Shown here: piece by piece, positions 5,267 to 9,132 of the stretch
How the letters are laid out: each line of letters starts with the position of its first letter
Numbering within the stretch: the stretch's first letter is position 1
Assembly: GCA_003249585.1 (NCBI GenBank)
Contig: QKIM01000431.1
Coordinates: 1 to 9,132 of the forward strand
Origin: Deltaproteobacteria bacterium
GTDB taxonomy: Bacteria; Myxococcota_A; Polyangia; HGW-17
Direction: 5' to 3'
DNA length: 9,132 nucleotides
Position numbers and translations under genes: made by a program
Notes under the pieces: model-generated
Database searches by the model: none
Seen by the model: the letters and a program-made list of their open reading frames with translations, nothing else
What the model was told of the DNA's origin: nothing

Positions 5267-5878
5267 ATGGAACACACACCCGACAATACCCTGCATGTTC
5301 ACAATCCGTCCGAGACGGCACACACCCCGCACAGTCACCAGCACAAGGGCAAATCTTCGGAGCGCTTCATGATCAAGGAGGCCATCCTGGCCGCCCTGGG
5401 AGTCGCTCCCGGACAGACCGTGCTCGACGCGGGGTGTGGCAACGGCTACATGGCGAAGGAATTCTCCCGTCTGGTGGGGCCCAGGGGAGAGGTCACCGCC
5501 CTCGATCCCGACGCCGATTCCATCGGCGAGCTGCGGGCCCAGCCCCGGGAAACAAACCTCAAGGCCATTGTGGGAGACATCACCACGAATACAGGTCTCT
5601 CCACAGGGTCTTTTGACCTGGTCTACCTCTCCAACGTGGTCCATGGCTTTCAAAAACCGCAATTCGAAGCGTTCATGAAGGAGGTTCGTCGGCTTCTGGC
5701 ACCCAAAGGCCGCCTGGCCATCGTGGAGTTCGTCAAGGAGGAGACCCCCTTCGGTCCGCCCATGGAGATCCGCCTCTCTGCGCCCGAGCTCATCTCGGCC
5801 GTGGGGCTCCCACCCCAGGGGCCCGTCGTCCGTGTCGGCGAGTACCACTACCTGCAGATCTTCGAAAATCCAGCGTGA
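5267..5878 (+). CDS. Class I SAM-dependent methyltransferase with His-rich N-terminus
   Basis: The ATG at 5267 is preferred because AAGGAGG (5255-5261) lies 5 nt upstream; an in-frame GTG at 5261 overlaps that site. The 203-residue protein has seven histidines in residues 3-26. The Rossmann methyltransferase motifs follow: V-L-D-A-G-C-G-N-G (52-60) binds SAM, Asp80 at the end of strand 2 should bind the ribose, then V-G-D-I-T, F-D-L-V-Y-L-S-N-V-V-H (motif IV) and L-A-P-K-G-R-L-A-I-V-E-F. The pattern is of the UbiE/Methyltransf_11 type, with the usual length for a stand-alone domain. It is cytosolic. The acceptor substrate cannot be told; UbiE quinone, small-molecule and metalloid methyltransferases all share these motifs. 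It ends convergently with the DUF2238 gene. Confidence 0.9.
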   Translation: MEHTPDNTLHVHNPSETAHTPHSHQHKGKSSERFMIKEAILAALGVAPGQTVLDAGCGNGYMAKEFSRLVGPRGEVTALDPDADSIGELRAQPRETNLKAIVGDITTNTGLSTGSFDLVYLSNVVHGFQKPQFEAFMKEVRRLLAPKGRLAIVEFVKEETPFGPPMEIRLSAPELISAVGLPPQGPVVRVGEYHYLQIFENPA

Positions 5879-5920
5879 GCTCCCGCGGCTCAGGTGTCCT
5901 GACTCGAGCGGGCGGACACC
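5876..5920. terminator. paired hairpins at convergent gene ends
   Basis: A short stem TGAGC/GCTCA (5876-5880 with 5888-5892, 7-nt loop) contains both opposing stop codons. Next to it a perfect 7-bp stem GGTGTCC (5893-5899) with GGACACC (5914-5920) has a 14-nt loop within the last codons of the minus gene. Together they could end the rightward methyltransferase transcript. No T-tract follows. Confidence 0.35.
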
Positions 5921-6513
5921 AGCCGGTTCTGGAGACGGGAAAAAAGCAGCAGCGCCGCCATCGCGCCCGTGAGGGCGAAGGTCATGTCCCACTGGGCGTC
6001 CCACACGTCACCCTGGGTGCCCAGGAAGGCCTCGGCCGACGCGCCGATGGCCACGGTGTACCCGAACTCGATGAGCTCATAGAAGGCGCTGATAGCCAGC
6101 GCAATGGAGATCACAATGAACGTGAGCCATTTTCCCGGCTTCAGTGGAGACGTCCAGAGCAGGACCTCACGCACCAGGAGTGCGGGGATGAACCCCTGGA
6201 AGAAGTGCCCGATGCGGTCGTAGTGGTTGCGGTGGAAGCCGAACCAGTCCATCATCCAAAAACCCAGAGGGACCTTGGCGTAGGTGTAGATGGCGCCCAC
6301 AGAGAGGATCAGGCTGTGGAAGACCAGCCACGCGTACATGAAGGTGGTGAGGCGGCACCTCCGGTAGGTGAAGATCAGCACGGGCAGCCCGATGAGGATG
6401 GGAAAGGTCTCCAGCACCCAGTTGAGCTTTTCGTGGGCGAGCCCCAGGGAGACGGCAAGAATACCAACGGTTGTTCCCACCAGAATAAGGGGAGCGCGAT
6501 CCTGTCTGTCCAT
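5890..6513 (-). CDS. DUF2238 family (YjdF-like) inner-membrane protein
   Basis: The ATG at 6513 is preferred over an in-frame ATG at 6525, because GGAGG lies about 6 nt before it and nothing lies before the other. The 207-residue protein has about six membrane segments (roughly 8-25, 33-49, 57-76, 104-119, 128-147 and 178-191). DUF2238 signature regions are clear: F-H-R-N-H-Y-D-R-I-G-H-F (93-104), F-Y-E-L-I-E (144-149) and F-L-G-T-Q-G-D-V-W-D-A-Q-W-D-M (163-177). The many conserved charged and His residues at the membrane edge suggest a binding or catalytic site, but the family role, including E. coli YjdF, is not established. Length is normal and the gene looks intact. It stands alone with a divergent DUF4241 neighbour. 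Confidence 0.9.
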   Translation of the reverse strand: MDRQDRAPLILVGTTVGILAVSLGLAHEKLNWVLETFPILIGLPVLIFTYRRCRLTTFMYAWLVFHSLILSVGAIYTYAKVPLGFWMMDWFGFHRNHYDRIGHFFQGFIPALLVREVLLWTSPLKPGKWLTFIVISIALAISAFYELIEFGYTVAIGASAEAFLGTQGDVWDAQWDMTFALTGAMAALLLFSRLQNRLVSARSSQDT

Positions 6514-6540
6514 GAACACCTCCATGCTGCCAGCGCCCCA

Positions 6541-6569
6541 AAAGTACCATCGTCGGACATCGAGTACAA
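6541..6569 (-). promoter_or_regulatory. candidate promoter of the DUF2238 gene
   Basis: On the minus strand TTGTAC (6564-6569) and TACTTT (6541-6546) are 17 bp apart, about 28 bp before the start at 6513. The boxes are weak. The -35 region shares the ten bases CCTTGTACTC with the candidate promoter at 807, which may be chance or a lineage-specific -35 preference. Confidence 0.3.
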
Positions 6570-6611
6570 GGAAACCGGAAACACGGTCTTTTCCCCTGGC
6601 CGGGGACTATG

Positions 6612-6635
6612 GGGAGGAGGTCCTCCACTCCTCCC
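6612..6635. repeat. 8-bp perfect inverted repeat between divergent genes
   Basis: GGGAGGAG (6612-6619) and CTCCTCCC (6628-6635) are perfect complements around an 8-bp centre. The centre can pair in a second way, GGAG with CTCC. It lies in the 293-bp gap between the DUF2238 and DUF4241 genes, between their candidate promoters, and could be an operator or a hairpin. Nothing else coding is seen in this gap. Confidence 0.4.
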
Positions 6636-6700
6636 GGGCGGGTCCTCGTGGTGAGCGGTCAGGATCCACCCCCGCCACGGTACAATACTCGAAATCCCCT

Positions 6701-6740
6701 TTGACAAAATCAGGCAGGGATCTATCCTCTCTCAAGAGGA
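6701..6740 (+). promoter_or_regulatory. promoter of the DUF4241 gene with inverted repeat at the start site
   Basis: TTGACA (6701-6706) matches consensus exactly, and TATCCT (6723-6728) follows after 16 bp. A perfect 6-bp inverted repeat TCCTCT/AGAGGA with a 4-bp centre (6725-6740) overlaps the -10 box and the expected start site, so it could be an operator or a 5' mRNA stem. The start codon at 6807 leaves an untranslated leader of about 70 bp. Confidence 0.55.
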
Positions 6741-6806
6741 CCGACGAACGCAAGAAACGGTTGTGAGAAGCCAAAACGGGATCGCCCCCCCCGACTGGAG
6801 GACGAC

Positions 6807-7517
6807 ATGTCCGACAATAGCCATGACGCATCCACACCCAGGGAGATACTCTCCTATGCGGATTTCAACATCATCCTCGACTCTGCAGAGGTAGGGGGCG
6901 TCCCCGTGGAGGCCGTCAGTGCCGGGGAGCTTGATGTCACCAGCGGGGATCTCGTCGTCTGCGACCCCCTGGCCATGCCCGACATGCCGGCGCTCCTGCC
7001 GACGGTCCCACCGGGAAAATATCCCGTCACCATCTATATCGCAAAGCTGGGCTTCTCGGGAAATCGCGTGGCGCTGGCCAAGCTGGAGATCCGTCCGAAA
7101 AGGGCAGAAAAATGGGTGATGGCGCTGCGCTTTGGCGAAGAGGCGGAGGACCTCGAGGAGGACGAATACTACGGCTTCCCCGTGGACGCCGGGGTCGGCG
7201 GCTTCTTTGACCGACAGGCGGGCATCGAGTACATCGAATTCATTGACGCGTTCATGGAGAAGCACCCGAGCGGAAACATCTTCGACGATCTGTTCTCCGA
7301 TGAGTTCATGAAGAACGCCCGGGATCCCGAGGACCCCGCAGATTACGGAGACTGGGTGAACTACACCCTGCCGTCGGGCAAAAACATCACCATGTTCCAC
7401 GCCGGATACGGGGACGGTTTCTACCCCGCCTACTGGTGCATGACCAAAGAAGGGGAGATCGTCTCCCTGATCATCGATTTCCAGGTCCTCCTGGGCCCCC
7501 CCGAGGACGAAGACTGA
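6807..7517 (+). CDS. DUF4241 domain protein (236 aa)
   Basis: The ATG at 6807 follows GGAGG with a 5-nt spacer. The whole length fits DUF4241: S-G-D-L-V-V-C-D-P-L-A-M-P-D (46-59), then V-P-P-G-K-Y-P-V (67-74), a Trp-containing strand W-V-M-A-L-R-F, F-P-V-D-A-G-V-G-G-F-F-D in the middle, and F-H-A-G-Y-G-D-G-F-Y-P-A-Y-W near the end followed by the closing strand I-D-F-Q-V-L. There is no signal peptide or membrane segment, so it is cytosolic, and it is strongly acidic, with E/D clusters at about 113-122 and at the C-terminus. The function of the family is not established; it is often found as a solitary gene or near secreted toxins, but no toxin gene is visible here. A Cys (Y-W-C) stands where a Gly is common in the family. 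Confidence 0.88.
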   Translation: MSDNSHDASTPREILSYADFNIILDSAEVGGVPVEAVSAGELDVTSGDLVVCDPLAMPDMPALLPTVPPGKYPVTIYIAKLGFSGNRVALAKLEIRPKRAEKWVMALRFGEEAEDLEEDEYYGFPVDAGVGGFFDRQAGIEYIEFIDAFMEKHPSGNIFDDLFSDEFMKNARDPEDPADYGDWVNYTLPSGKNITMFHAGYGDGFYPAYWCMTKEGEIVSLIIDFQVLLGPPEDED

Positions 7518-7582
7518 ACCCTTCGGGACCAATCATCCGTACCGACGAAGAGGGAGGTGGGCAAAGGTCCCCCCCAGCTTCC

Positions 7583-8872
7583 TCAGTGGGCCGTGGAGCG
7601 CTCCTTGAAGAAGCCCCATTTCCCGAAGAACCAGTCGTTCCATAAAAGGGGAATGATCCACCAGAAGTTCCACACGAGGGACTCACCGTGGATGAGGCGC
7701 TGGGAGACCGAGGTCATATGGGAGTTCCCGAGACCCCAGTGGCCGAAGTTAGCGTAATAGAAGAAGAGATAATTGATCACCCCCAGCACCAGCACACCCA
7801 CGGTGCGGAAGGCGAAGGCTGCCCAGCCGTCCACATCTCTGAAGGGGGTGCGATCCTCGAAGTAGTGGTGCCAGATCAGGAAGGGGATGAGCATGAAGCC
7901 GGCGATCTCGGCGGCGTGGTACCACAGGAACCGGATATATTCCGCGTTCCCCGGCTTGGCCGCCTTGAGGGTGGCGATGGTGTCCGAGCCGATCCACAGG
8001 GGCGCGATCTTCACACACAAAAGCGCCATGAGATAGCCCATGGTGAAGACCCCGATCATGGAGACGAGGCCCTTGAGCGGCTGGGGCAGGCGGATGCGAT
8101 TCCATGGTTTGCCCCGCCATACGTTGGCGGTCATGAACAGCGCGATGATGGACCATTCCCACCAGCCGAAGACCCAGTGGATGTGGTTTGTTCCGTTGAT
8201 GGAGGTCCACCAGGGAGTGTTGAGTCCGAAGGAGGATCCCAGGGCCTTGGAGTAGAGGAACCCCCAAAAGGGGACAATGAGCACCACGAAGAAGAAGAGG
8301 GTCACCAGGGAGGTCCACCCCAGCTCGGCGAAGCCCGCCTGGGGCTGCTCGAGGGTGGAGGGGCGGATGGGCCATTTTCCGAAGAGGATGGTGATGACCG
8401 GATAGGAGAAGAACCCGATGAGGACGAAGGAGACGAGGGCGCTCTCACCGAAGTGGGCGGCCTTCATGGCCTCCACGGACATGATCTTGCCGCCGGGGAG
8501 GACGGCCTTCCCCGCCTGGGCCACTGCGTCGAGGTTGGACTGGGAGAGAAAATTGAAGCCCAGCCCCAGCACGCGATAGAAGACCACGTGGATCACGAAG
8601 AAGGTCACCAGCAGGTTGACCATGGTCATGACGATGCCCTTGAGCGGCTGGGAGAGCTTCTGGTGGGGCCAGTCCCCCAGGAGCATATGCTGCCACAGCC
8701 CCACGAGGATCATCACGGCGAGGTACATGACGAAGGGATAGGGAAAGAGCTTCGCGGGGCCGCGGAGATCACTGAAGAGGAACCAGGTCCCCCAGGCGAT
8801 GAGGAAGAAGGCGAGGAAGGCGAGAATCCCCGTGAGGGGCTGCCGGTATTTCGGTGCTGCGTCGTGGGCCAT
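7583..8872 (-). CDS. Polytopic membrane protein with internal repeats, function unknown (429 aa)
   Basis: The ATG at 8872 is chosen over an in-frame ATG at 8959 because GGAG lies 6 nt upstream and the extra 29 residues would be an unlikely polar extension. About ten membrane segments are seen (near 13-34, 47-65, 79-100, 144-164, 184-206, 233-250, 266-292, 315-335, 348-371 and 396-412). It is unusually rich in Trp, Phe and His. A motif recurs at membrane exits: G-D-W-P (66-69), G-K-W-P (165-168), G-K-P-W (254-257) and G-K-W-G (417-420). It is followed several residues later by QPLKG-like turns (11-15, 75-79, 176-180 and 264-268). This suggests diverged two-helix repeats. Histidines in H-I-H-W (230-233), W-Y-H-A-A-E (317-322) and W-H-H-Y (334-337) could bind a metal, haem or substrate. 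I recognise no named family. Confidence 0.8.
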   Translation of the reverse strand: MAHDAAPKYRQPLTGILAFLAFFLIAWGTWFLFSDLRGPAKLFPYPFVMYLAVMILVGLWQHMLLGDWPHQKLSQPLKGIVMTMVNLLVTFFVIHVVFYRVLGLGFNFLSQSNLDAVAQAGKAVLPGGKIMSVEAMKAAHFGESALVSFVLIGFFSYPVITILFGKWPIRPSTLEQPQAGFAELGWTSLVTLFFFVVLIVPFWGFLYSKALGSSFGLNTPWWTSINGTNHIHWVFGWWEWSIIALFMTANVWRGKPWNRIRLPQPLKGLVSMIGVFTMGYLMALLCVKIAPLWIGSDTIATLKAAKPGNAEYIRFLWYHAAEIAGFMLIPFLIWHHYFEDRTPFRDVDGWAAFAFRTVGVLVLGVINYLFFYYANFGHWGLGNSHMTSVSQRLIHGESLVWNFWWIIPLLWNDWFFGKWGFFKERSTAH

Positions 8873-8909
8873 AAAAACTCCAGATGGTGAGAGGGTGAAA
8901 TTTGGGCGC

Positions 8910-8938
8910 ACCATACTCGGTGAAAGGGCCCGCCACAA
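8910..8938 (-). promoter_or_regulatory. candidate promoter of the polytopic membrane protein gene
   Basis: On the minus strand TTGTGG (8933-8938) and TATGGT (8910-8915) are 17 bp apart, about 38 bp before the start at 8872. The -35 match is weak and the -10 match moderate. The spacer and the AT-rich 8941-9012 upstream hold no gene. Confidence 0.3.
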
Positions 8939-9012
8939 GCGCAATCGTGAAAAATCCACACCCAGTTTACAGCATTGTTAATACGGTGTTTATCTGATTT
9001 CAGGAAGCGTTT

Positions 9013-9132
9013 CTACTCACACCCGAGCGTCCCAGTGGTCTCCGTGCACACACAGGGGCCGCAGACGTCGGTCCCACTCTCCCAGATCCCGTCACAGCAC
9101 TGGTAGGAGGCTGAACAGCCTCCGCTCACATA
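9013..9132 (-). CDS. C-terminal end of a Cys-rich, probably secreted protein, cut by the right edge
   Basis: From the window edge the minus frame reads 39 codons to a TAG at 9013-9015. Seven cysteines occur in 39 residues (6, 12, 13, 24, 27, 29 and 38), in the arrangement C-x5-CC-x10-C-x2-C-x-C-x8-C, with Trp17 between. Such dense, evenly spaced cysteines suggest disulfide-bonded extracellular domains, which are common as C-terminal repeats in surface proteins of deltaproteobacterial lineages. The codons are GC-rich at third positions, whereas the same frame after the stop turns AT-rich and loses the pattern, so this is a true end. The rest of the gene and its function are outside the window. 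Confidence 0.6.
   Translation of the reverse strand, partial: YVSGGCSASYQCCDGIWESGTDVCGPCVCTETTGTLGCE

Noticed and set aside
5192..6004. 270-codon minus-strand open frame
   Set aside because: It lies antisense to the methyltransferase, whose SAM motifs are unmistakable, and it has no recognisable domain.
6807..8872. DUF4241 and the membrane protein as a toxin-immunity or defence pair
   Set aside because: They are convergent, have separate promoters, and no nuclease, toxin or other effector domain is visible.
7688..8890. Long plus-strand open frame rich in Glu, Gly, Asp and His
   Set aside because: It is the opposite-strand shadow of the polytopic membrane protein, which has a ribosome binding site, membrane segments and internal motifs; the plus-strand product has unnatural composition.

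Overview
The window is GC-rich, single-copy-looking bacterial chromosome with mostly hypothetical or domain-only genes. Several traits point to a deltaproteobacterial-type lineage (Myxococcota, Bradymonadota or a relative): a FrzS-like pseudo-receiver, lipoproteins with low-complexity Asn/Thr or Pro/Ala linkers, a Cys-rich secreted C-terminus, and cell-envelope genes with mammoth, fully divergent spacing. This placement is inference; no rRNA, tRNA or marker gene is present. I see no mobile element, CRISPR array, tRNA or rRNA.

Layout from left to right. (1) 1-698, minus: the N-terminal 232 codons of an SGNH/GDSL-type hydrolase lipoprotein, cut by the left edge. (2) 875-1531, plus: a small lipoprotein of unknown function. 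(3) 1565-1936, minus: a DUF1294 membrane protein. (4) 2019-2606, minus: a degenerate receiver domain fused to a zinc-ribbon-like tail. (5) 2736-3998, minus: an exported beta-propeller-like protein whose frame is broken by an in-frame TAG at 2910-2912, with 57 more plausible codons after it. (6) 4018-4266: a small candidate ORF and back-to-back promoters. (7) 4266-5147, plus: an outer-membrane beta-barrel protein. (8) 5267-5878, plus: a SAM-dependent methyltransferase with a His-rich N-terminus. (9) 5890-6513, minus: a DUF2238/YjdF-like membrane protein. (10) 6807-7517, plus: a DUF4241 protein. (11) 7583-8872, minus: a polytopic membrane protein built from diverged internal repeats. (12) 9013-9132, minus: the C-terminal 39 codons of a Cys-rich protein cut by the right edge.

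Nearly every gene stands alone, with divergent or convergent neighbours and its own ribosome binding site. The only same-strand neighbours are the pseudo-receiver gene with the propeller gene (about 130 bp apart), the pseudo-receiver gene with DUF1294 (82 bp apart, with a hairpin between them), the barrel protein with the methyltransferase (119 bp apart), and the two rightmost genes. I see no multi-gene pathway. The common theme is the cell envelope: two lipoproteins, a signal-peptide propeller, an outer-membrane barrel and three integral membrane proteins.

The points most worth a second look are the amber-interrupted propeller gene, the receiver domain that lacks both phosphorylation residues and carries a Cys4 tail, the repeated architecture of the 429-residue membrane protein, a possible pair of compensating frameshifts in the barrel protein, and the overlapping divergent promoters near 4200. 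I did not find evidence of a coherent new multi-gene system.
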